From Triatoma infestans (Eukaryota; Arthropoda; Insecta; Hemiptera; Reduviidae): a stretch of 64,000 nucleotides of DNA. Below are positions 11,166-24,279 of the stretch, piece after piece. The DNA lies in NCBI GenBank assembly GCA_011037195.1, contig JAAEAF010000623.1, positions 1 to 64,000 of the forward strand, read 5' to 3'. The position numbers and the translations under genes are program-made. Every line of letters starts with the position of its first letter. Position 1 is the stretch's first letter. The notes beneath the pieces are model-generated. The model saw only the letters and a program-made list of their open reading frames with translations. It made no database searches and was not told the origin of the DNA.

Positions 11166-11395
11166 AGGAAGGGATTAGCTCAGTGGTACCGCACTAGATG
11201 GAAACGAAGGACCAGGGTTCAAGTTCACCTTGCAAACCTTATATTCTCTAGCCGTAGGAGACAGCCACTCCGATGATGGACAGTGCTGTTGGTAGAAAGA
11301 GAACACTGCACACTGGCCGGCAGGGCACTGAGAAGACTGCCAGCGCCAATTTCCACAGATGTTGACACGCGTTAAAGAAAAAGAACAGCATAAGC
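11166..11395 (+). mobile_element. tRNA-derived SINE
   Basis: The head carries a pol III A-box-like TAGCTCAGTGGTACC near 11175 and a B-box-like GGTTCAAGTTC at about 11216. The body (CCGGCAG, GCACTGAGAA, GCGCCAAT, GATGTTGACACGCG) matches in order the element on the minus strand at 33297-33540. It ends in an A-rich tail near 11380-11392. A cloverleaf is not preserved, so it is a SINE rather than a tRNA gene. Confidence 0.82.
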
Positions 11396-12129
11396 GAATT
11401 TTGAGGGATACGCCCCTAAACTAAATCAATGTTCTGTGAAGAAAATTTAAATCAACGTGACAGCCTTTAAGTGTTAGCTTATATAAATCAAGTCTAAAGT
11501 AACCTAATGAAGAAATCGTAAAACCAAAATGCATTGAGTGAAGTAGAATTTCCGTTATATGATTTTCTTCAGACCGAAATTTTAGCTGAAACTTGATTGT
11601 TTTCTAAAATCAATTTTCTTAGAATTTTGTTTTAAACAAAGTGATAAGACTTCATTTGTTAGTGTGGGTACAATGTAAAGAACATTGATTAACGCGTTTT
11701 CGCTAAAAAATGATACCTTCAACTAAATAGTAATTCCAGTTAAGGAATTTCGATCAGAACATTACTTTCGATCCCAAACGAAATCCAGCGACTTTTTCTT
11801 TGTAATTTATTTATTTTATTTTTATTTATCGATAATTTGCCTTCGGAGTGGTCCCCATGCAAGTTTGGTACCAATTATCAACAGTTGATGTGCATAAATA
11901 TAAAAATAAAACCTACGTAATTTGTAATTACCCAACGGCAACAAGAGGCAGTGGTTATGATTCATCAACCCTTCGTAGTCATTCTTCATAATCTTACAAT
12001 GTGCTATTCATTTAATTCAAATGCTTCAGTTGTTAGGATTATTTTCTTTGTTAGAGTTACTCTGTTTAGATACTTACATACATTCTCTTAACAACATCAT
12101 ACAGGCACTATAAACCTCTATCAATTCTA
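11396..12129. other. AT-rich DNA without recognisable gene
   Basis: Nothing recognisable was seen on either strand. Confidence 0.45.
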
Positions 12130-14260
12130 TAAACTTCTTTTCTTCCTCAGCGGAACCTAAAAAATGTATTTCCGGTGGAAACACTGTTTCGAAAATGTAA
12201 TCGCAATATTTGCTCGAATATGTTAGAGCGAAATCAAGTTTGACTTTATGACGGTTTGTGCTAATATCATGATATATTGTATCATCTAAGTTAGACATGT
12301 GTGGCCTCCCAATTTCATTAGTTGTACAATGAATGACACTGCTGTCACAGTAACAAATAAGAAAGGTAAATTAGAGGCTAGCATCAATGTAGATCAAGTT
12401 GACATATTTTATAGAAGCGTACCAACAGATTCACTGCAAGTATAGTCACTGGGCATATAATTAGACTTTAATTGTTGTCACAACTACAACCTTGCAACAT
12501 CATAAGGAAACTCCAATGAAATATTACCAGAAGAAGGGAATTTTAAAAGTTGAAAATGTTTTTCTGGTACTATCTATCTCAATATTCTCAAGTGTGTTAA
12601 AATGAAATGCTTTTTAGTGTATTATTAATATAAAGAAAATGTCACCAATTAATTTAACCTTGTCAGTTTAGTAACAAACTCGTTTGTTGCCTTTGAAAAA
12701 ATAACATGAGAAGGTTATTAAACTGCCAAGAGTGCATTGTGCAAATTGAACGTTGCACCGGGTCACGGCCTTCTAAAACATGAACATTACCACTTCACTA
12801 CTACAACTGCTATTTATTGTGATTATTTAGTTACAACTATAGCAGATGTTTACAGAAGAGATAGTTTTATATTTCATGCACAACACTAAGACCTTGCATT
12901 TATCGTCGGATTTGCCAATTTTCTGTTAAGTACATATTCTAGCCAAAACAACTGTTTTGATACTTTCTCTACTGCTGAAAATATTGTGACCTAGCCATAT
13001 CTTGAAACTGATAATCCATCAGAAATACATGTGAAATCCCCTGATAGGAAAAAAACTGATTTTAGAGAATGGTCTGCAGATAATGGTGTAACAAATATTT
13101 CAAAAAGAGAAGTCGCAATAATCACAAACATGATATTCTATTCATGAAATATGCATCGCCATAGCATTAGGGGGGCGATGGTTTTTATTAAAATTCCTCA
13201 TCGAAAGTACTTTATTTTCATTTCTGAATAATGTTTTCAGCTTTCCACAAGATCTTGAAAACGGCTGCAACAATGTTCTTTAAATTTCCCATTCTAGCTA
13301 ATTTTATGTGAATCATTTATCCAAAAAATCCAAAAATCAATTCTGGAGGGTTCTGGGGAAGCATAAAACGTTAAGTAAGCCTCCAAAGTGTTTGAGAAAA
13401 ACATGGATTAAACGGAGCGACTTTAAAGTATAGGTTTTTTGAGTTTTTCAAAATTTTATATAAAAAAGTCCAAGGATTTTCTTTAACAGTTCGACTGCCA
13501 CAACAAGATTTTTTTATGCCGCCCGAATGGGGGTGACGTGTGGGGTCAAAGTGATAAACTGGTCATAAATAAAATTGTACTTTTTATTTCAAGTTTTTTC
13601 AGGAAAAATTTGTTTTTGGGGTGATGTTGATGGGGGGAGTGAGCGAGGCACTGACTGCCTCTGACGTAAACACATTCACGTATCTGGGGTATTTATGCCA
13701 GATACCACCACCTAGTATGTGAATTCTTACGGGCAACTAAAGGTTGAGAGAACACTTTCCAGTTGGAACAAGTGATATTAACTGTAGTGATCGTCTTAAC
13801 TGCAGTAAGGGAAAGACGTATGAATGGTTCCCACCAGATTTTTTGTACTAAATATTTTTCCAAGGCTTATGATGTGAGAAGATATAGTTTCTATAGCAAA
13901 CTATTTGCTGATCTTGTTTATCCATTATCATGTGACAATAAAATTGTGATGATCTTTTAGGTTTCGGAAAAACCCTTGAGTTTTCGGGCTGAGACGGCGT
14001 CACTGGTTCGCTAAAAATGCCAGGTTTCAATAAAATAGTATATCCATTTCTTTGCGGTTTTTTCGAAATGGCTCCAACGATTTTCTTTTAACTAACTGTA
14101 CGTCATCACATACATATAAAAAAACACCAAAAAAAGTATTTTTTTTATGAACAAAATTTTTGGATTCAAGGAAACTCCAAACATGTATTATCGATGGGAA
14201 CTCCACTTCGAAAATCTAACTAAATTGCAATATTTCTCTTTCAGCACTAAGTGAAGTTAA
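12130..14260. repeat. Dispersed repeat family FX, several degenerate copies
   Basis: Recurring wording identifies an old, AT-rich, non-coding family. Plus-strand pieces: 12150-12260 (TGTATTTCCGGTGGAAAC, then TTGCAATATTT-like text), about 12480-12540, and 14150-14260 (GGGAACTCCACTTCGAAAAT then AAATTGCAATATTTCTCT). Minus-strand pieces: 13340-13180 and 14130-14040 (AAAGAAAATCGTTGGAGCCA read on the minus strand). The same blocks appear at 17.6, 21.1, 21.4, 21.9, 26.6, 27.1, 27.6, 28.2, 29.5, 59.1 and 63.3-63.8 kb. I cannot assign a class. Confidence 0.55.
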
Positions 14261-15040
14261 GCAGTTGTGGTTTAGAAATGTACAAATTAGAAAGGTAAAT
14301 TAATGGAAATATTAGCATATAAATTAATTACTAATTAATTATATTATCCCATTATCTACTAATATTTATGGCCATATCTATTCAAGGTCCTGGAGCAATT
14401 AGTGGTTGGGAATATTGCAATGACAGATGTTGCAGCGAACAGACCGCGTAGGCATTTCGGAATCAGCACTGCCAATTGGCACTCAAGTGCTGGGTGCGCT
14501 AAACCCATATATTTACACACCTCGATTATGTTTGCATTCTCTAGGTGTATTGTGGGAAAGTTGGAGGTATAAATGTAAGTGTTGGTTCGTTGGGCCACAC
14601 AAGAAGTGGGGCAGGCACTTCCTCCCTATCTGGTGGTGCAATGGCTGACCTAAAGATCACAAGAAATCAACTTCCAGCAGCAAATTTTTTTATCTTTTAG
14701 TTAATAATTATATGAAACAAAAATCGGAACTGCAACCAGCTGAGCAGAGAAAACTTCCGAAAGAAAATATCTAGGCGACATTTTATATTAGAACAGACTT
14801 TAAAGAAGATGGAGGCGATGGAAAGTGTCTTGCAGCAGATTATAGATTAATAGAGCTGCGACCAATAACAACGTAATCACAATCCTTTCTTTGCGAAGTC
14901 AGGAAATTCTCCTCAGCAAATCGTAATAATTCTACTAGTTCACTAATTTGCATGTTTTAGCATTAACAGCTAACAGAATGTTAGTCAGAATGACCTAAAC
15001 CACAGTAAACTGTTCATTTTAAATTACTTATAATTTAAAT
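14261..15040. other. AT-rich DNA without recognisable gene
   Basis: No mobile-element protein and no repeat recognised. Confidence 0.45.
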
Positions 15041-15232
15041 AGTGATATAGATATTATAAATGGTGATAAAGATACTATAAATAGTGATAAAGATACTATA
15101 AATTGTGACATAGATATTATAAATAGTGATAAGGTACTATAAATAGTGATATCGATACTATAAATAGTGATATAGATACTATAAATAGTGATATGCATAC
15201 TATAAATAGTGATATAGATATTATACACAGGG
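15041..15232. repeat. 21-bp tandem repeat, about 9 copies
   Basis: The unit AGTGATAAAGATACTATAAAT (written with its variants at the GATAAA/GATATA step) recurs about nine times. An apparent minus-strand peptide of repeating Ile, Tyr and Ser is a by-product. Confidence 0.9.
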
Positions 15233-15393
15233 TTAGGTTCTATAAATAGTATTTAAATACTATTATAAAACTACAATTAAAAGAAATTAAATCTAAATAT
15301 AAAAATTAAAAACTAAAGCCCAAATTATCACGTCTTGAATTATAAGGAGAAGGTTCTACTCCGCCAATGACAACGTACAGTTGAAGTGATACA

Positions 15394-15500
15394 CATGTAC
15401 ACATCTCTCTCCTACCTCAAATTGAAATACGAAACGTACACATCTCTCTTCTACCTCAAAGAGTTCCTGATGAAGGGCACCAATGGTAAATGAAAGGTAG
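15394..15500 (+). repeat. Short duplication next to a decayed hammerhead-like motif
   Basis: GTACACATCTCTCT plus TACCTCAAA occurs twice, about 43 bp apart (15394-15420 and 15437-15461). Immediately after it, 15467-15500 reads CTGATGA, AGGGCACCAATGGT and a later GAAA. This resembles the motif at 53372-53404 but with a broken stem II. Confidence 0.45.
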
Positions 15501-17555
15501 AACAATAAGAAATATTTATTTCTTTAAAGACTTTTTCTGGTCAATGCCGTTTAGAACCTTCTTTCTACTTATGAAGAAAGAACGTTAGCCTGAGGACGGC
15601 AGTGGATTAACAAGGCTCCGGCGACTTCTATACTAAGGATCTATAAGAAGGGCGCGCCATAAACAACTAAATGAATCAAAAATAATAATTTTGAGAATTT
15701 ATTTGTAAACGAAACCAAGCAAAACAAATACATGAAGCGATTGGAATTTACTGAGGAGCATAATGTAGCCGATCGCATGCTGGATATTATCCGTCAGAAT
15801 AGATCATGAGGATCAGCGGCGCCGCGAGCAACAAGTATTATACATAACTTCAAAACAAAAATATAACACTTGCTCTTATTAGGAGTAACAGGAAGTGAAT
15901 AACTGCTGAGGAAAAGCTACACTACATTCCACTATTAAAATGATCACAATTCCATTATTTTCTTCATAACTTTAAACAAAATTATAAAATATACCTCACA
16001 CATAATGTACTGGCAATGGAGACTGCAGTTGTTGGTGCCAACATTTGTATGGATTTTCCGGGAACATGTTTTAAATAAGAGCGATGTAAGGTATCTGTGT
16101 AATTAGCGCTTAAGTGTATAGAAAACGCAGAATCAACCAGAAACTTATAAATCAATCTGTTAAAGGTACTTTTGAAGTACCTTGATATTCTAGAGGTGGT
16201 AGAATGGAACACTGTAGTAAACTTGGACTTGCGGAGCAAGCTTCCCGAGAACCCTCCAAAACAATTTTCTAGAAACAAGTTTGAAATAAAGGTGTTACTT
16301 ATTTATGTGTAAGTAATTAATATGCCAATTTAATGAAAGTCGCTGAAAATCGCGTAAAAACTGAAAGAAAAACATTTAGAGCAGCATTCAACACACATCT
16401 GTTGTGAAACACACACACGGCGTTTTCTTATTGCAGTTTACACAATTTCCTTCTAACTTACAAGTTATTATTCTGGGTCTGATTCCCTGTTCATTGTATT
16501 CAGCTTACAGCCGGTCATATCAGTAAACACTTTTATCTATTTTGCAATAGTGAACAATTTTAAAAAACGTAATAAACAATTTCCAATACATAAAATACAC
16601 TTGTAGTTCCATCAGAAATAAGTTTATCATATTAAAATTATTTATCAATTGGTCTTCAGGTTTAATAGAAAATTATTAATTAAGCTTTTTAGAAACAAAC
16701 AAACATATATATATATCTGTACCAGCCTTATTAACAACACTCTCTCCTCGCATCTGGCATCTTTCGGTCATCATTTTAATAAATAAATTTCACACTTTAC
16801 TCTTGCATTATGAAGAATATCTAAGGTAGCGACAACAAATGTACAATATCAAGTTGAACACTTTCTACCACACACAAATCCTAATTATCCCCTTTATTGG
16901 AAATTTTGCACTATGCGTCCCTGTAAGCCTCAATGGAGCGAACAAGCGAGTCATCTCAAATGCCAGATCATTTAATAAAAAGTATGGCTGTGTACCTTTC
17001 GCTGTGATTGAAGCTTTATTGAAGAACTGATAAATCCAGATCTCTAGCTCCTAGACAGGTCTCAGCCGTTTTGATGGCCTGGAGAAAGTTTCCCTCCGAT
17101 AACAACGGTCAATATCACTAGATTAGAACAGCCGGGAACTTGCAGTAAATCCACAACTTGGGATGCCCAGTTAAACTTTTTATCCGTACTACTATATCGG
17201 TGGGTTTCTAAAAGCGTTAGAATTTTTTAATATATTTATCTGGTTTCAAGTGTAGTTGGGAGAATCTAACCTAAAACCGACTTTTAAGGGAGGGAAGCGT
17301 GACCTTGCTGCTTCCCCAAGCTCTACTTACTCGGAAAAATATTTCATACTGATATATATATCTATATATCTGTGAGTTTGTATAACCAGTTCAAGGAACT
17401 CGTTGGTCCTTCTTATTATTATTAATCCATACGATTTACTTGAAACTCGATATGTTGGCAATTTTAATTCTTATTACTAAACATTCTATTCTTTATACTA
17501 TACAGATAATAGGATCACATATCTAGCACTTATGAAGAAAGCATGGTGACCCTCC
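15501..17555. other. AT-rich DNA without recognisable gene
   Basis: No coding or mobile-element wording recognised. Open frames here are short and have no recognisable domain. Confidence 0.45.
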
Positions 17556-17830
17556 CCAAAACTCCATGAAATGTAATTTTCTGGAGAAATGTTTCAAACT
17601 AAAGTTGTGGCTCTTTTAATGTCTAAATGTTATACCAGGTTTAAAGAAAATCGATGTTGCGGTTTTCGACAAAACTGAAAATAACTAAGAGTACTTCAAT
17701 CAACCGGTTGATTGGTTTTCACTAAAACCTTATTGTCCGGTCCCCTGGTAGAACTATGTACTTTCAACTAAACTTTTGGCAATTTTTCGTTTTGAGTATG
17801 CTGACACCACACACACACACACACACACAC
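17556..17830 (+). repeat. FX family copy plus AC microsatellite
   Basis: This is one of the clearest FX copies: GAGAAATGTTTCAAACTAAAG, then GGTTTAAAGAAAATCGATGT about 55 bases later, then AACCGGTTGATTGGTTTTCA about 75 bases further on and CTTATTGTCCGGTCCCCTGG. An AC tract follows at 17811-17830. Confidence 0.55.
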
Positions 17831-20054
17831 GCACATGCATATATCTATATAACACACACACAACATATACCATTGTCAACAAAACTCAATTCCGACAATC
17901 TGACACGATTACAATACGTTCCCTTTAAGTAGTAAAAGAAAGTAATACTAGTTAACTTTGAATATGAATTCATAATTATAAGGGGAGATAAAATTAGCGA
18001 TGGTGACCTGATTTCAACGTACTTATCAAGGAGGCTGTGGGTACTGAGATAACCTTCACTAATGTAACGCAACAACATTCTCATTGTGAAGGTTGTTACC
18101 GACCTCATAACTGATCTTCATTTGCATTATCTACCAGTTTAATATAAATATTTCAGACGTTGTTCACCTTCAGAATTAATATCATTTAACAGAAGTCACT
18201 CTGCCAGTTTAATTTCATTGGCAGTCCAAAAGAAAAGAACCATCTTTGGGGTAAATCAATTGAAAACTTTGCTATGAAACCTTCACAAGACTTCCTGTTA
18301 CTATATTTCCAAATTTTCAACTGGCAAAGGTTTTACTAATATTATATTGGCATTTTACAAAGAATGAAGAATGTCTCAACTGCACCACAACCAACTAAAG
18401 ACACTTTCGTCGGGAAAATGTTTGAAATAAAGGTGAAGAGTCTGCAAGGCAGTCAATGGTTAAACAGAACCCTGTTGTTTTTTCAAGAAAATGGGGACAA
18501 ATTAAAAACGAAAATAAAATCTGGTACGTGGAACACCCAGATGGCTTCCTCTTGTTCCACTACTACTAACCTAAGTGACTTGAAATTCTAACTCGGTAAT
18601 TTTACTGAACGTTTAGTTGGTATTTACATTAAGTTGACCATGCAAGAGGAGACTTGTTGCCTTCTAGGGTATAAGACTTTGGTTTGAATGCCTAAGACAG
18701 CGTCATCTGCAGTCTCCATTCAAACTTGTGATACAATTTAAATAAATCCTAATGAACAGATTGCCCAGCATGCCACTTAAATCAATTTTTCGCGGAAAAA
18801 TGCTAAAAGAAAATCGTAGTGGCCAATTCCGAGAGAAATTTATATTTTTCAAACTTGGTATTCTAGCAATGCGTTTAATATTACATTGGTGTTACAACTG
18901 AACATTGTACTAAAATGGAACTTTAAACAATAGATCCTTACCAACTGAGCGAAAAACTGCAACCATCCAATAGTGCCGTCAATACAAATTTTCAATAAAA
19001 ATTATAGGGAACAGTGAGAAAAGCTGAAATTATTCGATAGAGCGCAACGCAGATGGAACAAAATAATTCTGCTTTAACGAAGCCGGACACTCACAGTTTT
19101 AAACGATACTTCTGATAATCCTAAAAAATAAATAATAATATGTCAACAAGTATAGCTAAATGAATAAAACATGAGCCGCGGGTCGCCAACCTTTTTTATC
19201 TTTATATTTAGCAAACTACAAACTTGTGATAAGAATTTATTTAACAACTGATAGCACATCAATCTCCATTATCTATTAAGTGGCCAAGTGGCTACTCAAT
19301 TCTCAATTATTACCGTAAACCCGACTGCTAAAACAGCTTTTTCAAGCTTTAAAAAAATTAGTGAGTAGGACAAGAGTAACAACAGCCAACTCGTTAATAA
19401 TTCCTAAACGATATAAATACATCAAACTGCTCGGAAGCCTTTCTAGATTTATTTTTAACTTTCTGTTATTACTTGCTGTGAGAGGAAGTGTTGCCATAGT
19501 GAGAGGAAGTGTTGCCATGGTGTCCAGTTTTCTAAATTACATTTTCACTAGAAATACATACATGTCCCTGGAATACGAATCTCGGATATAGACACATTCA
19601 GTTGGTAGATATTTTTAAAAACCAACGAGTATCTCTGAGTAACGGTAAGGACAACTAGACGTACAGTAAGAAGACATTAATCGATCAGATATGTAATAGT
19701 TGAAAAACAAACTTTTTCGCAATAATGGCTGCTAAAAACCCAATTTTCCCAAGTTTTTTCCTTTTCTTAGCAGCAGAGAAAGTCAAGATCGGGCGTGAAG
19801 TGTCACAGATTTCTTATACTGCAATTCTAACGTTCTGAAGGCAAATTTTCTTAAACGAAGAATTTTTAGTAACTGTTTAATTCCCTTAATTCAAGCAGGT
19901 GTCGGGATCGTAAGTGATGAAGAATAGAGGGGAGATAAACGAAATTCTCAACTTGCCTAGAATCCCCTATCATCAATTTTTACAAATTAATAAAAGAAAC
20001 TATTACAAATTAAATTATACATTTTCTTAACATTTACATTTACAAATTAAATTA
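17831..20054. other. AT-rich DNA, one 21-bp duplication
   Basis: No recognised gene. A perfect-looking tandem pair of a 21-mer (GTGAGAGGAAGTGTTGCCAT plus one base) lies at 19479-19520. A weak FX fragment is present at about 18760-18860. Confidence 0.5.
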
Positions 20055-20361
20055 CATTTTCCGTGGTAGCCTGCTTCATTTTGTGGTCATCGACCGGTTC
20101 GGGCGTTCGCCCATCTTCAGGATGCGTTTTGTCAGACATTGTGATAACACAGACTTGCACAGAGCAAATTCAGTTTATACACTCTGAGATTTATATTTAG
20201 TTATATATAGTTTATATATACTCTGAGAATTCAGAGTGTATAAACTGAATTTGCTCTGGTTCAAGTCTGTAGTTGATCACACTGTCTGACAAACGCATCC
20301 TAAAATGGCGAACGCCCGAAAACCGGCGTGACCCAAATGAAGCAGGCTACCACGGAAAATG
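20055..20361. mobile_element. Palindromic Penelope derivative with two hammerhead-like cores
   Basis: Two inverted arms (about 20055-20190 and 20228-20361) begin and end with CATTTTCCGTGG and its complement and meet at a short AT-rich loop. The arm sequence is the Penelope terminal repeat also seen at 34951, 37380 and 59830-60160 (GCCTGCTTC, TCATCGACCGGTT, GGATGCG, GTGATAACACAGACTTGCA). There is no RT between the arms. Left core, minus strand 20124-20088: CATC, CTGAAGA, a perfect GGGC/GCCC stem, GAA with one A lost, CCGGTC, GATG. Right core, plus strand 20296-20330: CTAAAAT, GGCG/CGCC, GAAAA, CCGGCG. Both are mutated. Confidence 0.82.
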
Positions 20362-21059
20362 TCTCTGATTCTAAAACATAGGTTAGGTAGTTCATCATCA
20401 AACATCGCTAATTACCCGCTCCGCCAACCCAGCATACTATATTATATATATTACAATATTAGGAGAATAAATATTGTACGAATAAAATATGAAGAAAGGC
20501 CGCGCTGCAGCAGTGCGATGCTGCAATAATAACAACAGCACTATATTAAGGTATAGCCTATCAGGATTAACTTGTTTCTTTATCCTGCATGACATCTTAT
20601 ATTCATGAAAAATCAAAATAAAATTCGTTATTAACTAAAACAAAAATTGCTCTGTAATTGTTTTATAATATTATTTTTTAAATAATTTTTAAAAACAGCT
20701 GCGGGCCCCCGCAATGCGAGGCTTGCACCCCTAGTTACGCCGCTATTTCTCTGAACTAGCAGTATATAGATGAGCACCTTACCAAGCGTCCTACTCATTA
20801 AAAACTAATTTTTCGGAAAAAGGCTTTAAATCAGAGATTTGTATATGCGTAGTTAGTAGGCCAGGCTTAAACAACTTCACTGGGTCCATTTTCGAGGAAA
20901 CTGGAACAACTATTCTTTAAAGTAAACTGATTTTATTCAATTTTATACTTTTTGCAATTATATTTAATTACTTATGGAAATATATTAGTGAAGGAACATA
21001 ACATTAAAACACAGGGGCTGTGTGCAGTTTGTAGGCAGTTCTAATGTCGCAGCGTTCCT
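20362..21059. other. AT-rich DNA without recognisable gene
   Basis: No gene recognised. A weak FX fragment with an AATTTTTCGGAAAAAGGCTT-like block lies near 20800-20930. Confidence 0.45.
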
Positions 21060-22020
21060 AGAAATATTCCTACAATGAAATCTCCTGGAAAAATGTTTCA
21101 AATAAAAGCGATAGGCCATCAAAGTTCAAGAAAATCGTTGGACCTCTTTTTGTGACGATTTGGAAAAATTGAAAAATCATAGGAAAAAGTATTCCCGGAT
21201 ATGTTCACCGAAACTGTCGGCTAAATGAAACATCAGACGTGAACTTTCAGCAATTGAAATGAAATGAAATCTTTATTGCTTTCGCTAATTTTCAGTTTTT
21301 TTTGTTGTGCTGATATACACACATACATACACGGGAGGGGGAAGCAGCTTTTAAAAACCTTTTTTTCTAGTCAGAGGCCCTCAAAATATATGTATTTGCG
21401 GTGGACACCCAACTTCAATGATTTGACAAAATTGCAATACTTTCTCTGGCAGCAATATGAGAAAGTAATACAGAATATAAATATTGAAGGGCCATATCCG
21501 ATAAATATCCTTTTAATTGATCCGTTTTCGAGATTGGAGTCAAATGTAAAGCCCATTTAGCAAATAGTATTTCCGAGTTTTGACCAATTTTCAACAAATT
21601 TGGAATTCTTATAAAATATTTAATTAACCTTAATGATTCTATACTTGTAATGGGAAGCCTTATGTAACATATAAATGACGGTTTATAGAGAATACTGAAA
21701 GTTGATATTTAATTTAGGTTCTAACCACATGCTTCGATATAAAATTTCGGGTTATAACTAGTCGAATAGTACTCCACTGAATAGATTTTAAAGTTTGCAT
21801 TTTTCATAAATAGTTTCAACGATTTTCACAGCGCCTGTGAAACCCCCGAAATGAATGTTTTCTGAAAGAATAAAAATTACAGAAATAAAAGGTTAGATCT
21901 TGACGAACCAAGTTTAAAGAAAATCGTTGACACTATTTATGAAAAATGCAAAAACTTTAAAATCTATTGAACCGATTTTGTCCAAAAGTTTTATGTCTTA
22001 AACTTCTTCAAATGAACTTT
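21060..22020 (+). repeat. FX family cluster, three adjacent copies
   Basis: Copies in the same orientation at about 21080-21260 (AAAAATGTTTCAAATAAAAG, then AAGAAAATCGTTGGACCT), 21375-21520 (TATTTGCGGTGGACACC, then AAATTGCAATACTTTCTCT) and 21860-22020 (CCAAGTTTAAAGAAAATCGT, then CCGATTTTGTCCAAAAGTTT). The blocks keep their order but differ by substitutions and indels. An apparent ORF at 21264-21560 crosses one copy and is not convincing as a gene. Confidence 0.6.
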
Positions 22021-24090
22021 CTTAGACAAAAAGTTTCGAACAAAAATGATGTCTCAGTGTACAAAGTTTGTACAACTAATTTAATGAAATCCATCCATGT
22101 TTTTATGGATTAGATCGTAAAAATCTTTTCAGTAAAAACGTACTTTCGGTTTACCGATATTTTCCGGCAACATATTTGAGTCTAATTAATATTAAAATGT
22201 ACACTAAATTACTACCTTAACTGAAATAATTACTAGAATTTAATTAGATCATAGAATTGTATAATAAACTACATTTTCAATCAAGTGACTGTAACATGCA
22301 CCCTGCCCAAACATTAACACTAATTATTATCAGCTTAACATTTTTGACAAGATATTGTCACGAAGATAGTTATGTAGACTGTTAGTTAAATTAGGTAGAT
22401 TGCTAGTATAGAGCGATGGCCAACAGGCTAGTGAAATGTCAACTACAATTAGACAGAAGGCCGACTAAATATATACTTGGTTAGCAGACAGCAACCAGCG
22501 AGGCTCTCTACTCTCAAATATAATCAACTGGGAAGATTACAGTTGTTCATCAAACCAATCGTACTTGGAAATTTCACTGTAGGCCAATAACATTTTATTA
22601 TGAGTGAACAATGTTGAGAAAAGAATGTTCTAAAAGCGGACACCACGTTCAGTGTACTGTCACTGTACTGGAATTCAAATATGTCCCGCATCGAGAGTCA
22701 AGTGTCGGCCATGAGCTTCAGTGTGTCAAGTACTTAATTACATTTGAAACTTATCTAGCTGCTACAATGATCACTGAACACCGTGATACTCCTAAGACCC
22801 GGAACGCTCCAATCACACGCTAGCAATCCTCCCGCTACTCCATCATCACATACATCTTTCTCTTCTTTACATCATTTTTACTTTCTCTTATTCTTACTGT
22901 ATCAGCGTGTATTGATTTTCTTTGTTAGTGAAGGAGAAAATATTGCATTCCTGCTGGATTTTGAAATTTCACTTTTAACCGGTCATCCAGGTTTTGAGAT
23001 CGCCTGAGCAAGAAAAAATCTGTTTTAGAAATGGGTTTGTTTCGTTCGGTGTGTTTGTGTAAGTGTGTGGGAGGGGGGATGTACGTGAACAAAATATCTT
23101 AAAATATTAATTTCCATTTCAACAGATATCAATGTTTTGTTTTCATTTTTCACAATTTTTACGAAAAAAGCGGAACGATGTTTGTAAAATTTCCCATATT
23201 AACTAAACACATAATGGCCCTTTTATCCAAACATTTTTCCAGGCAAATAGATTCTCGTGGAATTCTCAGGCATCGCAACGTTAGTTCGTATCTAAAGTAT
23301 ATGGGATATTTACATTCTCTCATGTAAATATCCCATGGTTTCAAGATACATTAAAAGGTAGAATTCCCAAATATGAAGAAATCGTTAATAACAAGTGCGA
23401 ATTTACAGAATAGAATCCCAAGTTTTTTCTGTAATTTTTTCTAAAAACGAGAACAACAATTTTCTTTAATCTTGGAATGCATTTAATACAATCGAATTAA
23501 TTTAAGAAATGGTATAATGCCTCATTAACTGAATAATGCCACTTTAGAGGAACGCTCAACGTTGCAGTGGCCAAAACTCTCAGGTATAAACCCCTTCACT
23601 TTTATTTGAAATACCTAGAAAAATTGATTTTATGCCCAAAAACGCCGGTTCTGTGAATCTTTACTTTGGGGGGGGGAGGTAATAAAAGTAATGAAGTTAG
23701 GCGTAACTTTATATTGCCTTTATAAGTTTTGCTGGAGGCTAAAAAAGAGCGCTGCCATATATTGCAGTCTCAATCTCATGTCCTAAAAACCCAACAAACC
23801 AGTCACTAAATCCACACTATCTACATGTTAAGTAAGCTACGGCCAGCTGAACATCTAGCGAAATTTGAAAAACATGTGTAAACTGAATGGCGTCTGAGTG
23901 TCGCGCTCCAGATTTTTATTAGGAAATTCTAGAAATAGTAGAAAACAGTTAGTAATGAATCTGTATTAAAATCGTAGTATCCAATACAATACTTACATAT
24001 AATTGCTTGTATTCCACTAATTAAAGTACAGTTTATTTTAAATAATAATACATAATATTATTACTGAAGTAACGTTTGTTATTTTGGCAA
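22021..24090. other. AT-rich DNA, weak FX fragments, possible LTR-like stretch
   Basis: No gene recognised. About 23090-23480 carries weak FX wording. The stretch 22357-22600 begins TGTCACGA, contains a TATATA and ends near TGAACA. It could be a degraded LTR, but no duplication or primer-binding site supports that. Confidence 0.35.
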
Positions 24091-24091
24091 C

Positions 24092-24120
24092 CTGAAGATG
24101 ATTGAATACACAATCGAAAA
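24092..24120 (+). ncRNA. Isolated hammerhead-like core
   Basis: CTGAAGA at 24092-24098, one extra T, a GATTG/CAATC stem with a 6-nt loop, then GAAA at 24116-24119. The stem I partners are not complementary and the stem III step is lost, so only the stem II side of the motif survives. The spacing, including the extra base before stem II, is the same as in the better copies. Confidence 0.4.
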
Positions 24121-24279
24121 GATGGCAAAGCAACAAGTTTTCCTTCAAATACAATCTTCCTGGCCAACTCTCTAGACCTAAAACTTCAATATCAACTCTA
24201 AGAAAACTAGCATATACATACATACATACAAATGGCGGCACTAGCCGTAGTATGTGAACAGCGACCGTCCAGGTTGTAG

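Noticed and set aside
15028..15228. Repetitive Ile/Tyr/Ser peptide frame
   Set aside because: It is a by-product of the 21-bp tandem repeat.
21264..21560. 98-codon plus-strand open frame
   Set aside because: It runs across an FX repeat copy, and no homologous frame is kept in the other FX copies.
22357..22600. Possible solo LTR beginning TGTCACGA
   Set aside because: It has a TATA-like and an ending CA, but no target duplication, primer-binding site or second copy was seen.
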